Source: Armatimonadota bacterium
GTDB lineage: Bacteria; Armatimonadota; UBA5829
Direction of reading: 5' to 3'
NCBI GenBank assembly: GCA_023474015.1
Contig: JAMCYN010000112.1
Location: forward strand, 1 to 11,823
Length of the DNA: 11,823 bases
Part shown: piece by piece, positions 1-7,080 of the stretch
Layout of the letters: each line of letters opens with the position of its first letter
How positions within the stretch are numbered: the first letter of the stretch is position 1
The notes under the pieces: generated by a model
The model's database searches: none
Told to the model about the DNA's origin: nothing
What the model saw: the letters and a program-made list of their open reading frames with translations, nothing else
Translations under genes and position numbers: made by a program

Positions 1-5
1 GAGGC

Positions 6-314
6 ATGGACGAAGTATTCAAGGCGCTCGGTGATCCGACCAGGATTCGGATTGTACAGTTACTCGCCCAGCACGGTGAGGTGTGCGTCTGCAAGTTTGT
101 AGACGATCTCGGAATGAACCAACCTGCAATATCGCATCATATGGCGAAGTTGAAACAGGCAGGGTTGCTTAATGCACGCAAAGAAGGGCAGTGGATACAC
201 TATTCTCTCAAGGTCAATGCGCTCAAAGACGGTCCGCTGGTGTTTCTTTCCGAGATCGTTTCGCTCGCGGAGGCATCGGCGGGCACGGTCAGTGGTGTCC
301 CTTGCTGTGAGTGA
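6..314 (+). CDS. arsR: ArsR-family arsenic-responsive repressor (first copy)
   Basis: Small winged-helix repressor of 102 residues that should bind the ars operator and release it on binding arsenite. The N-terminal KALGDPTRIRI segment is the classic ArsR/SmtB start of the fold. The sensor motif EVCVC (C27, C29) matches the CVC site of ArsR proteins, and the recognition helix region is NQPAISHHMAKLK (about residues 38-50). The chain ends in CCE, so C100 and C101 could supply further thiol ligands. It heads unit 1, with arsC 51 bases downstream, and probably controls the whole unit from a promoter lying before the window. Only five bases are visible upstream, no stop is visible in frame, and GAGG at 1-4 is too close to the ATG to be a convincing ribosome site. 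The true start could therefore lie upstream. Family assignment is firm; exact start is not. Confidence 0.93.
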   Translation: MDEVFKALGDPTRIRIVQLLAQHGEVCVCKFVDDLGMNQPAISHHMAKLKQAGLLNARKEGQWIHYSLKVNALKDGPLVFLSEIVSLAEASAGTVSGVPCCE

Positions 315-352
315 TTCAAGGATGGTTGCAAACCTGTTGTTCAACCGTAGAT

Positions 353-358
353 GAGGAG
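353..358 (+). promoter_or_regulatory. Ribosome binding site that sets the arsC start at 366
   Basis: GAGGAG lies seven bases before the ATG at 366. It sits inside the first codons of the longer frame that opens with an ATG at 351, so the 351 start would have no ribosome site of its own. The protein starting at 366 begins MKKVIFVC, the usual LMW-phosphatase N terminus. Confidence 0.8.
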
Positions 359-365
359 TCGCCGG

Positions 366-788
366 ATGAAGAAAGTCATATTTGTTTGTATCCACAATAG
401 CGGTCGCAGCCAGATGGCCGAGGCGTTCGCAAAGAGGCTCGGCGAGGGCAGGGTTCTTGCGGAGTCGGCGGGGACCCAGCCGGGCGCAGGGCTTAATCCG
501 CAAGCTGTTGAGGCGATGGAAGAGATCGGCTACGATATGAGCCGCCATTACCCCAAGGTAATGACGCCGGAAATGGTCGAGAGTGCAGACAAGGTCATAA
601 CTATGGGCTGCGGTGTGAACCTTGATGACATCGAGAATGACGGGGCCGTCTGCCCTGCCGTGTTCGTGGAATCCGAGGACTGGGGCCTCGAAGACCCCAA
701 GGGACAGCCAATAGAGAAGGTCCGCGAGATACGCGATCAGATCAGGCGACGGGTCGAGCACCTGGTCGAGGAACTTAGTCATGAATAG
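366..788 (+). CDS. arsC: Thioredoxin-coupled arsenate reductase (LMW-PTP fold)
   Basis: Cytoplasmic enzyme that reduces arsenate to arsenite, using a cascade of three cysteines recycled by thioredoxin. The 140-residue chain has the P-loop CIHNSGRS (CX5R, C8 to R14), the nucleophile site of LMW tyrosine phosphatases. Two redox cysteines follow at C82 (MGCG) and C96 (AVCP), corresponding to the C82/C89 pair of the staphylococcal type. The gap here is 14 rather than 7 residues, as it is interrupted by an acidic insert. D110 in WGLEDP fits the general acid. These cysteines distinguish it from plain phosphatases and from the glutaredoxin-type ArsC. The stop overlaps the next start by eight bases, which implies translational coupling to the MtrA-like gene. 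The start at 366 is chosen over the in-frame ATG at 351 on ribosome-site spacing. Confidence 0.95.
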   Translation: MKKVIFVCIHNSGRSQMAEAFAKRLGEGRVLAESAGTQPGAGLNPQAVEAMEEIGYDMSRHYPKVMTPEMVESADKVITMGCGVNLDDIENDGAVCPAVFVESEDWGLEDPKGQPIEKVREIRDQIRRRVEHLVEELSHE

Positions 789-1521
789 CGGGGGCGATTT
801 CGGGGAATGGACGCCGAATCCGGGCCATAAGATACAGCCTTCGACCGGCTACCCACCGGAAGAGGGACGATATCTGCGAGGTAATGATATGTCCCCCGTG
901 GCCGTGTGTGTGATACTCAAGTGGCGCGAGGACGAGATTCCAAAGGAAATCGAAGACCTGGTGAGACTGGGCGTCGAGACGGGCGCGGCTCTGTCGGGAA
1001 CGCTGCAGACCGAGAACATCGGTACCGAGAAGATGATATGCAACATCGTCGCCAATCCCAACATTCGATACCTCGTTGTATGCGGTCCGGAATCCCCCGG
1101 CCATTTGGTCGGCCATAGCCTGAAGGCACTGAGCCTCAACGGCATCGATGACGGCTCCCGGATCATAGGCTCGGAGTCTCCAACGCCGTATCTCTACAAC
1201 ATTCCGCGCGAGGCCGTTGAGCGCTTCCGGCGGCAGGTGAAGATAATCGATCTCATAGACGAAGGAGATCACAGGCAGGTGCGCGACGCAATATGGTCGT
1301 GCTATCAGGAGCAGCCAACCCAGTTCGGCAACCACACCCTGTTCGACCCGGGCGCGCTTCCTTGCGATCCGATATGCACATCCATAACGTGGAGGGTGCG
1401 TCAGCCTTGGTATGCGCCTCGCAACGCGGACGAGCAGGCCGCTGCGGATCGCCTGCAAAATCTCATGGCTGAGGTCAAAGCCAAGATGGAAGCCAAGCGG
1501 CGACTGAAAGAAGGTCAGTAG
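781..1521 (+). CDS. Soluble MtrA-like corrinoid-type protein (methyl-H4MPT:CoM methyltransferase subunit A family)
   Basis: The 246-residue protein matches the cobamide-binding subunit MtrA of the archaeal Mtr complex, which carries a methyl group on cobalt. Visible family hallmarks are [12 protein letters not shown] (24-35), [14 protein letters not shown] (77-84), the [15 protein letters not shown] strand (88-102), PGHLVGHS (106-113) and [13 protein letters not shown] (141-153). H108, or nearby H112, could be the axial cobalt ligand known in MtrA, by position only. The archaeal C-terminal membrane helix is absent. In its place is a soluble extension with CDPIC (195-199) and a charged, probably helical tail. 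It overlaps arsC by eight bases, has its own GAGGA at 768-772, and precedes acr3, so it is firmly embedded in the ars operon. No MtrH-type methyltransferase is visible. The role in arsenic handling is unknown; methyl transfer to or from arsenic or folate is a hypothesis. Confidence 0.85.
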   Translation: MNSGGDFGEWTPNPGHKIQPSTGYPPEEGRYLRGNDMSPVAVCVILKWREDEIPKEIEDLVRLGVETGAALSGTLQTENIGTEKMICNIVANPNIRYLVVCGPESPGHLVGHSLKALSLNGIDDGSRIIGSESPTPYLYNIPREAVERFRRQVKIIDLIDEGDHRQVRDAIWSCYQEQPTQFGNHTLFDPGALPCDPICTSITWRVRQPWYAPRNADEQAAADRLQNLMAEVKAKMEAKRRLKEGQ

Positions 1522-1542
1522 CCGCACGGATGCTCAGACAAC

Positions 1543-1550
1543 AAGGAGGA
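1543..1550 (+). promoter_or_regulatory. Strong ribosome binding site for the TTG start of acr3
   Basis: AAGGAGGA lies six bases before a TTG codon at 1556. No ATG or GTG occurs in frame until the middle of the first membrane helix, so this site fixes a TTG start. Confidence 0.85.
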
Positions 1551-1555
1551 GCCAT

Positions 1556-2620
1556 TTGGAAAGCAGTCAAACTATCACAAGACGGTTGTCGTTCCTGGAC
1601 CGTTACCTGACTTTATGGATATTCCTGGCGATGGCCATCGGCGTGGGAGCAGGTTACCTTGTGCCTGGCACTGCCGGTTTCTGGAACCGTTTTGCCGTCG
1701 GCACAACGAACATCCCTATAGCGATTGGACTCATCCTTATGATGTACCCGCCGCTTGCCAAGGTGAAATATGAGGAACTGGGGGAGGTCTTTCGCAACTA
1801 TAAGATTCTTGCCCTGTCGCTAGTGCAGAACTGGATCATCGGGCCGATCCTGATGTTCTTCCTAGCGATAACATTTCTGCGCGGATATCCCGAGTTTATG
1901 GTCGGTCTGATAATGATCGGCCTTGCGCGGTGTATCGCGATGGTAATCGTCTGGAACGAGCTTGCCAAGGGTGATACCGAGTATGCGGCCGGTCTGGTGG
2001 CGTTCAACTCGATTTTTCAGGTGCTGTTCTTCTCGGTCTATGCCTATGTCTTCATCACGGTGCTGCCGCCGCTCTTTGGCTTGAAAGGCAGCACAGTTCA
2101 TGTGACAATCGGCGAGATCGCGAAGAGCGTGTTCATCTACCTGGGGATTCCGTTCATTGCTGGAATTCTAAGCCGGATCGTGGGACTCAGGACAAAAGGG
2201 CGTGAGTGGTATGAAAAGCGCTTCATCCCCCGGATCAGTCCCATCACCCTGATCGCATTGCTCTTTACCATCGTGGTTATGTTCTCGTTAAAGGGAGAAA
2301 CTATAGTGAGGCTCCCGCTGGATGTGGTCAGAATCGCCATACCGCTCCTTATCTACTTTGTCGTGATGTTTCTTGTGAGCTTCTATATGGGGCACAAGAT
2401 CGGCGCGGACTACTCCAAGACGGCAACACTATCATTTACTGCGGCAAGCAACAACTTTGAGCTAGCCATAGCCGTAGCGGTAGCGGTGTTCGGAATCGGC
2501 TCTGGCGTAGCGTTTGCGGCTGTTATTGGACCACTGGTCGAGGTTCCAGTGCTCATCAGTCTGGTGAATGTCTCCCTGTTCTTCCAGAGGAAGTACTTCA
2601 AACAACCGACGATGAGTTAG
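1556..2620 (+). CDS. acr3: ACR3-family arsenite efflux carrier
   Basis: Inner-membrane carrier that exports arsenite using the proton-motive force. It is 354 residues long, the usual ACR3 length, with about ten hydrophobic segments. The family signature cysteine is present at C126 in [19 protein letters not shown], and the second essential-type acidic site is E302 in [20 protein letters not shown]329 sits in the conserved [10 protein letters not shown] helix. These motifs separate ACR3 from the unrelated ArsB carrier. Translation starts at TTG 1556, set by a near-perfect Shine-Dalgarno; the chain opens [21 protein letters not shown]. It follows the MtrA-like gene by 34 bases and is the export step for arsenite made by ArsC. 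The sequence shows no damage. Confidence 0.97.
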   Translation: MESSQTITRRLSFLDRYLTLWIFLAMAIGVGAGYLVPGTAGFWNRFAVGTTNIPIAIGLILMMYPPLAKVKYEELGEVFRNYKILALSLVQNWIIGPILMFFLAITFLRGYPEFMVGLIMIGLARCIAMVIVWNELAKGDTEYAAGLVAFNSIFQVLFFSVYAYVFITVLPPLFGLKGSTVHVTIGEIAKSVFIYLGIPFIAGILSRIVGLRTKGREWYEKRFIPRISPITLIALLFTIVVMFSLKGETIVRLPLDVVRIAIPLLIYFVVMFLVSFYMGHKIGADYSKTATLSFTAASNNFELAIAVAVAVFGIGSGVAFAAVIGPLVEVPVLISLVNVSLFFQRKYFKQPTMS

Positions 2621-2650
2621 CTGCGCAAAGCACCCACTAGAACGAAAGAG

Positions 2651-2668
2651 GCCAAGATGATCCTTGGC
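2651..2668 (+). other. Small intercistronic hairpin after acr3
   Basis: GCCAAG (2651-2656) and CTTGGC (2663-2668) form a perfect six-base-pair stem with a six-base loop, 30 bases after the acr3 stop. No T-run follows, so it is not a clear terminator. It may affect transcript stability or partial read-through. Confidence 0.4.
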
Positions 2669-2706
2669 AACATTCCTATTCAAGATCAAGCGAGAGGAGA
2701 TATGTA

Positions 2707-2877
2707 ATGGACAAGACGAACGACGCGAAGCCGAAGAAGAAAGGGTTCTTTAGCGTCCTGAAGGAATCAATGACGAAAACGAGCGAGGGCTGTGGCCCGG
2801 GCTGCGGCTGCCACGCGGAGAACCAGAAGGAAAAGGCTAAGAGCAGCGAGGCCGCAAAGGACAGCAAGAAAGAGTAG
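2707..2877 (+). CDS. 56-residue Lys-rich, Cys-motif peptide (possible metal-binding small protein)
   Basis: A short gene with a strong ribosome site (AGAGGAGA at 2693-2700, six bases before the ATG). The product is very hydrophilic: a Lys-rich N terminus (MDKTNDAKPKKKGFF), a central cluster GCGPGCGCH (residues 28-36, C29, C33, C35, H36), and a Lys/Glu/Ser-rich tail ending KKE. There is no signal peptide or membrane segment. The compact Cys/His cluster is suited to binding a soft metal or arsenite. I do not recognise a named family. It lies between acr3 and a P1B ATPase that lacks the normal N-terminal metal-binding domain, so a carrier role for that pump is a reasonable guess. Coding status rests on the ribosome site, the clean frame and the position in the operon. 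Confidence 0.75.
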   Translation: MDKTNDAKPKKKGFFSVLKESMTKTSEGCGPGCGCHAENQKEKAKSSEAAKDSKKE

Positions 2878-2906
2878 TCGACTGTTGTCGGCTGCGAAGA
2901 GTATCC

Positions 2907-2943
2907 GGCGTGGGGTCGCTGTTCACGCAGATGCTCCCACGCT
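2907..2943 (+). other. Intercistronic hairpin before the P-type ATPase gene
   Basis: GCGTGGG (2908-2914) pairs perfectly with CCCACGC (2936-2942). G-U pairs at both ends (2907/2943 and 2915/2935) extend the stem to nine pairs around a 19-base loop. It lies between the small-peptide stop (2877) and the ATPase ribosome site (2947-2952). It lacks a T-run, so a processing, stability or translation-tuning element is more likely than a simple terminator. Confidence 0.5.
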
Positions 2944-2946
2944 TAC

Positions 2947-2952
2947 GGAGGA
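2947..2952 (+). promoter_or_regulatory. Ribosome binding site that sets the ATPase start at 2959
   Basis: GGAGGA lies six bases before the ATG at 2959. The alternative TTG at 2953 abuts this site with no spacing, so the ATG is preferred. Confidence 0.8.
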
Positions 2953-2958
2953 TTGTTC

Positions 2959-4866
2959 ATGTCTGATCCTGATTGTACTCGCGCTGAACGTTACCGAGAG
3001 ATGCTGGTGCTCTCCCTCGTCCCTGCGCTTATCCTGGTTTTCATTCTGGCGAGCTGGGGGCTTGCGCATTGGCGGATCGGCCCTGCATTCGTGAACGTGG
3101 CCTTTGCGCTCATTGCCGTGCTCCTTGGCGGGCTTCCGCGATTCATCTCCGGGGTCAAGGATGCCATTCGAGGCAGAATAACGGTCAATGTTTTTGTAAC
3201 CGCTGCGCTCGCGGTAACAATCGCCGTGGGAGAGTTCCGTCCGGCAGCAGTCATCATCTTCATCATGTCCGTGGTGGGGGCGCTGGAATCATACACTCTC
3301 GACAAGACCCGCCGCGCTATCCGCGATCTTCTCAGCCTCGCTCCGGCCACCGCCACAGTGCGTCAGGGCGATACTGAGGTCACGATTCCGGTGACAGAGC
3401 TACAGGTTGGCGACATCGTGATAGTGCGCCCCGGCGAGCGTATACCGGTCGATGGCGTAGTCACGGCTGGCGCGGGCACAGTCAATCAGGCACCCATTAC
3501 CGGCGAGTCAATGCCAGTCGAGAAGTTGAAGGGCAGCGAAGTGTTCAGCGGCACGCTCAACGAGACCGGGCGGCTCGACGTGCGCACGGTCAAGACCGGC
3601 GACGACACCACGCTTGCTCGGATAGCCCATCTGGTCGAAGAAGCGCAGGAGACCAAGGCACCCATTCAGACTATGGCCGACCGCTTCACCGTATGGTTTT
3701 CCCCCACGGTTCTCACTCTTGCCATCATCGCATTCTTCATCTCCGGCGATGTCAAGGTGGCTGTATCCGTCTTGCTAGTCGCGTGTCCGTGCGCATTTGC
3801 CATCGCGACACCAAGCGCGGTGAGTGCCGGCATCGCCAACATGGCCCGGCGGGCGGTGCTTATCAAGGGCGGAATCTACTTTGAACTGGCGGGCAAGATC
3901 GACACTCTCCTTGTCGACAAGACCGGCACGCTCACTCTAGGGTGTCCGACAGTGGTTGAGGTCGTGGTGAATGATGGCCTCAACGAGGACGCCGTTCTCA
4001 AACTAGCCGCCATCGCGGAGAAATACTCGGAGCATCCACTGGCAAAGTCCGTGATGGCTCTCGCCACGAAACGTTCTATCATCGTACCAGACCCCGACGA
4101 TTTCAAGGCCGAGGTGGGCTTCGGTGTCACAGCGAGCCATGACGGCAGCAGCATCGTGGTCGGCAAGGAGGAGTTCCTGCGGGAGCGCGACATCAACTTG
4201 CCACCGCGCCTTGCGGCGGAAATCGCCGCGCAGACCGAGCGCGGCCGTACAGCGGTACTCGTGGCTCACGCGGGAGATGCGGTCGGGCTGATCGCCATTG
4301 CCGATGAAGTGAGGCCGGAAACGGCGCATGCGGTGGCGGCGCTCAAGGCACTGGGAGTGCGCCACATCATTATGCTTACCGGCGACAACTCAAGAGTCGC
4401 GCAGGCGGTGGCCGATCAGATCGGTGTGGACGACTTTCGCGCCGGATTGCTGCCGGAAGATAAACAGCGGGTGGTCAAGGAACTCCAGGGTCAGGGCCGA
4501 ACAGTTGCAATGGTGGGCGACGGTATCAATGATGCCCCGGCACTGGCGCTGGCGGATATCGGCATAGTGATGGGGGCGGCGGGTACGGACGCAGCCATTG
4601 AGGCGGCAGACGTGACGCTGATGAACGACGATCTCGCTCGCGTGGTGGACTTCGTGCAGATGTCTCGCATGGTGCTGCATCGCATCAGGCTCAATATCTT
4701 CCTGTCCATCATCTATAACGTGATTGGACTCACATTGGCGACCCTGGGCATGATGACACCAATCATCGCAGTGGTCTTCCAGGAGGCCGGATGCTTCTCA
4801 GTCGTATTGAGTTCGACGCTCTTGCTGTGGGCCCGCCCACGCCGTGGGTACAAGTACAGCGCCTGA
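2959..4866 (+). CDS. P1B-type heavy-metal-transporting ATPase without N-terminal HMA domain
   Basis: ATP-driven metal exporter of the inner membrane, 635 residues. The protein starts directly with membrane helices (about 14-110); no HMA domain with CxxC is present. Actuator TGES is at 181-184, the metal-site ACPCAFAIATPSA (CPC 276-278) at 275-287, and the phosphorylated D320 is in DKTGTLT. The P1B marker SEHPLAKS (HP 359-360), LTGDN at 473-477 and GDGINDAP (520-527) are also present, with two final helices at about 575-622. CPC excludes the SPC cobalt-type subgroup. The last helix reads QEAGCFSVVLSS (608-619), unlike the standard copper (MxxSS...NSLRL) or zinc/cadmium (DxG) helices, so the substrate is not assignable. 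Zinc, cadmium, copper, manganese or a thiol-bound metal are all open. The preceding Cys-rich peptide may supply the missing metal-binding function. Confidence 0.93.
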   Translation: MSDPDCTRAERYREMLVLSLVPALILVFILASWGLAHWRIGPAFVNVAFALIAVLLGGLPRFISGVKDAIRGRITVNVFVTAALAVTIAVGEFRPAAVIIFIMSVVGALESYTLDKTRRAIRDLLSLAPATATVRQGDTEVTIPVTELQVGDIVIVRPGERIPVDGVVTAGAGTVNQAPITGESMPVEKLKGSEVFSGTLNETGRLDVRTVKTGDDTTLARIAHLVEEAQETKAPIQTMADRFTVWFSPTVLTLAIIAFFISGDVKVAVSVLLVACPCAFAIATPSAVSAGIANMARRAVLIKGGIYFELAGKIDTLLVDKTGTLTLGCPTVVEVVVNDGLNEDAVLKLAAIAEKYSEHPLAKSVMALATKRSIIVPDPDDFKAEVGFGVTASHDGSSIVVGKEEFLRERDINLPPRLAAEIAAQTERGRTAVLVAHAGDAVGLIAIADEVRPETAHAVAALKALGVRHIIMLTGDNSRVAQAVADQIGVDDFRAGLLPEDKQRVVKELQGQGRTVAMVGDGINDAPALALADIGIVMGAAGTDAAIEAADVTLMNDDLARVVDFVQMSRMVLHRIRLNIFLSIIYNVIGLTLATLGMMTPIIAVVFQEAGCFSVVLSSTLLLWARPRRGYKYSA

Positions 4867-4921
4867 CGATTTCAATGCGAGCGATGCGGTGATTATCTAG
4901 GAATGGTGGAGGTCAAAGACG

Positions 4922-5791
4922 ATGTTTAGCAAAGTGCTTCTGGCAACCGATCTGTCCGTGGCTTCTGACCGCGTAGTGGAGTATATGGAAACGCTGCGCG
5001 CGCTGGACTGCCGCGAAGTGGTTCTAACTTATGTGATCTACGTTAAGCATCTGGTGGGACTGAGTGATGCGCTCAGAGATGAGGCGACACCCAGACTTGA
5101 TGCTCAAAGAGCCGCTCTTGAGGCTGAAGGGTTCAAGGTCTCAGTGGAAACGCCGGTTGGCGTCCCCGGCGTTGAGATCACACGCTTGGCGCTCGATACC
5201 GGCTGCAAGGCCATCGTGATCGGCTCTCACGGGCACAGCCTTGCGCGCGATATTGCGTTGGGCGGTGTTGCCACGGATGTGGTGCACCGTGCAGAGCTTC
5301 CTGTCCTCGTAGTGCGGCTCCAAATCCTGGAAGAAGAGCCGCAATGCTGCCAGGTGGTGTCAGCCGATGTGCTCTCTCACGTGCTGTATGCGACCGACTT
5401 CTCGGATAACGCGGAACGAGCTTTCCAGTATGTAGAAGCGTTTGCCAAGAGCGGATGCAAGACGATGACGCTCATGCACGTTCAGGATGTATCCCGCATT
5501 CGCCCGCACTTGGAAGAGAAGTTGCAGGAGTTCAACGAGATAGATCGGTCACGGCTTGAGCGCATGGCGTTGCGATTACGCGATCTCGGCGTCGGGGAGA
5601 TCGACTTGCAGATTCCTTACGGCGTTCCAGCCAAAGAGATCGTTGACTATGTGCAAAGCAATTGTCCCTCGATTGTGGTAATGGGTACCCACGGTCGGGG
5701 GTTCATCTCCGATATCTTTGCGGGAAGCGTATCGCATAATGTGGTGCGCCTCTCCCAGTCGCCGGTTCTGCTGATTCCACCTGTTCGTTGA
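4922..5791 (+). CDS. Tandem universal stress protein (two UspA domains)
   Basis: Cytoplasmic nucleotide-binding stress protein of 289 residues with two UspA domains, roughly 1-135 and 150-289. Each starts with the hydrophobic strand plus ATD (KVLLATD, HVLYATD). Domain 2 has the complete ATP motif G-2x-G-9x-G-S at 255-269 (GTHGRGFISDIFAGS). Domain 1 has GSHGHSLARDIALGG (101-115), in which the final Ser/Thr is replaced by Gly, so its nucleotide binding may be weaker. The linker contains EEEPQCCQ with a vicinal pair C142-C143, rare in this family and a potential arsenite site. GGAGGT at 4908-4913 supports the start. It lies 55 bases after the ATPase gene in the same direction. A specific role in arsenic stress is inferred only from context. 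Confidence 0.93.
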   Translation: MFSKVLLATDLSVASDRVVEYMETLRALDCREVVLTYVIYVKHLVGLSDALRDEATPRLDAQRAALEAEGFKVSVETPVGVPGVEITRLALDTGCKAIVIGSHGHSLARDIALGGVATDVVHRAELPVLVVRLQILEEEPQCCQVVSADVLSHVLYATDFSDNAERAFQYVEAFAKSGCKTMTLMHVQDVSRIRPHLEEKLQEFNEIDRSRLERMALRLRDLGVGEIDLQIPYGVPAKEIVDYVQSNCPSIVVMGTHGRGFISDIFAGSVSHNVVRLSQSPVLLIPPVR

Positions 5792-5831
5792 TCGCAATAA
5801 GCGTACAGATAATGTTTAAGGAGGATACTGA

Positions 5832-6101
5832 ATGCTAGACTCAAAGACAAGTGAACTGATCGCAATCGCGGCCTCAGTAGTGGCGAAATGCCAGCCGTGC
5901 CTCGATTACCATGTGGAGGAAGCACGGAAAGCTGGTGCGTCCGATTCGGATATGAGAAACGCCGTCAGCATAGCGCGAATGGTGCGCAAGGCCGGCATTG
6001 AAAATATGGACAAGTATACGGATGAAAAACTGGGTGGAGCAGCGGAGGAGCAGCCAGCGCCAAGCGCGTGCTGCTGCAGCGATGAGAAGTGCTGCGGATG
6101 A
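5832..6101 (+). CDS. Small AhpD/carboxymuconolactone decarboxylase-like protein with Cys-rich tail
   Basis: An 89-residue protein whose first 65 residues fit the CMD/AhpD alpha-helical fold, including the redox motif AKCQPCLDYHVEEARKAG (CxxC at C20 and C23, H27). In AhpD this motif supports disulfide and peroxide reduction. Here it may reduce or relay electrons to cysteines of neighbouring arsenic proteins. The last ten residues form a non-family tail, ACCCSDEKCCG (C80, C81, C82, C87, C88), well suited to binding trivalent arsenic. AAGGAGGA at 5818-5825 gives a clear start. It lies 40 bases after the stress-protein gene and 83 before arsM. Family assignment is good; the substrate is unknown. 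Confidence 0.87.
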   Translation: MLDSKTSELIAIAASVVAKCQPCLDYHVEEARKAGASDSDMRNAVSIARMVRKAGIENMDKYTDEKLGGAAEEQPAPSACCCSDEKCCG

Positions 6102-6184
6102 GGTGGTCGATGCAGATTGCCGCAGGGCTTGCTTTGCCCGCTCCGGTTTCCATAGAGGTCGTCAAAAAATAGGTGAGGTGAACA

Positions 6185-7060
6185 ATGGCTGAAAACAAGT
6201 GCGGATGCTGCTGCGGAGGTAGTTCAACTCCCAGCGGCAATGACATCAAGGAGTTCGTCAAAGAGAAGTATGGGCAGGTTGCGGTGAACGCCGCGGAGCG
6301 CAAAGAAACAAGCTGCTGCGGCAGCGGAACGAGCAAAGATGCCATAACTCGTGACCTCTATTCGGAGGCTGAAACACAGGGGATACCTGTTGAGGCTCTC
6401 TTGGCCTCTATGGGCTGCGCGAACCCAATGGCCTTGGCTAATCTTAACCCAGGAGAGGTTGTGCTGGACCTTGGAAGCGGCGGTGGAATCGATGTGCTGC
6501 TATCAGCAAAGCGAGTTGGCACGACAGGCAAAGCCTATGGACTCGATATGACCGATGAGATGCTGGCGCTCGCCGAGAAGAACAAGGCTGAGGCGGGAGT
6601 CGAGAACGTCGAGTTCCTCAAGGGTGAGATAGAAAACATCCCCCTGCCGGATTCTTTAGTGGATGTGATTATCAGCAACTGTGTGATTAACCTGTCCACC
6701 GATAAGGACCAGGTACTTCGAGAGGCATTCAGGGTGCTGAAACCCGGCGGCAGATTCGCCGTGGCCGACATTGTCCTTACACGCCCGGTATCTGACACTG
6801 TAAAGGCACGCGTTGGCCTTTGGACCGGGTGTATTGCTGGCGCGCTTGAGATCGACGAGTATACGCTCAAGCTGCATCAAGCAGGTTTCACTGATGCCGG
6901 TGTTGAGATCGTGAAGACCTACTCCGAGGAGGACGCGAACGGTCTCCTGCCGGATGAAGCCATCCAGCAGTTTGGCGCGGAAGGAATTGCGGAACTGGCA
7001 GCATCGTTTGTGAGCGCATTTGTCAGAGCAACGAAGCCGAGGCAAAGTTGCTGCTGCTAG
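6185..7060 (+). CDS. arsM: Arsenite S-adenosylmethionine methyltransferase
   Basis: Cytoplasmic Rossmann-fold enzyme that methylates arsenite stepwise from SAM to methyl- and dimethyl-arsenicals. The 291-residue chain has SAM motif [14 protein letters not shown] (92-104) and the post-I acidic region GLDMTDEML (119-127). The four cysteine positions known in ArsM are present: C44/C45 (SCCGSG), C78 (SMGCANPMA), C166 (SNCVINLS) and C216 ([10 protein letters not shown]). This set separates it from generic methyltransferases. Both ends are unusually Cys-rich: KCGCCCGG at 5-12 and a terminal CCC. AGGTGAGG at 6171-6178 supports the ATG. It directly precedes the MtrA/DUF4346 protein by 20 bases, which hints that its methylated products, or their methyl groups, are handled by that protein; this is inference. 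Confidence 0.96.
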   Translation: MAENKCGCCCGGSSTPSGNDIKEFVKEKYGQVAVNAAERKETSCCGSGTSKDAITRDLYSEAETQGIPVEALLASMGCANPMALANLNPGEVVLDLGSGGGIDVLLSAKRVGTTGKAYGLDMTDEMLALAEKNKAEAGVENVEFLKGEIENIPLPDSLVDVIISNCVINLSTDKDQVLREAFRVLKPGGRFAVADIVLTRPVSDTVKARVGLWTGCIAGALEIDEYTLKLHQAGFTDAGVEIVKTYSEEDANGLLPDEAIQQFGAEGIAELAASFVSAFVRATKPRQSCCC

Positions 7061-7080
7061 CCGCGAGATGCTTGGAATAA

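Noticed and set aside
60..782. Long antisense open frame (240 codons) opposite arsR1 and arsC
   Set aside because: It lies fully opposite two firmly identified genes, and its translation shows no recognisable domain. GC-rich coding DNA commonly leaves such frames open.
775..1527. Long antisense open frame (250 codons) opposite the first MtrA-like gene
   Set aside because: The + strand frame has family motifs and a good ribosome site; the antisense translation has no recognisable domain or clear start signal.
4836..4848. CCCAC/GTGGG hairpin near the ATPase gene end
   Set aside because: It lies inside the coding region, has five base pairs and a three-base loop, and no T-run. Coincidental structure is likely.
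6125..6139. GGGC/GCCC hairpin before arsM as a terminator
   Set aside because: The stem is only four base pairs and no T-run follows.
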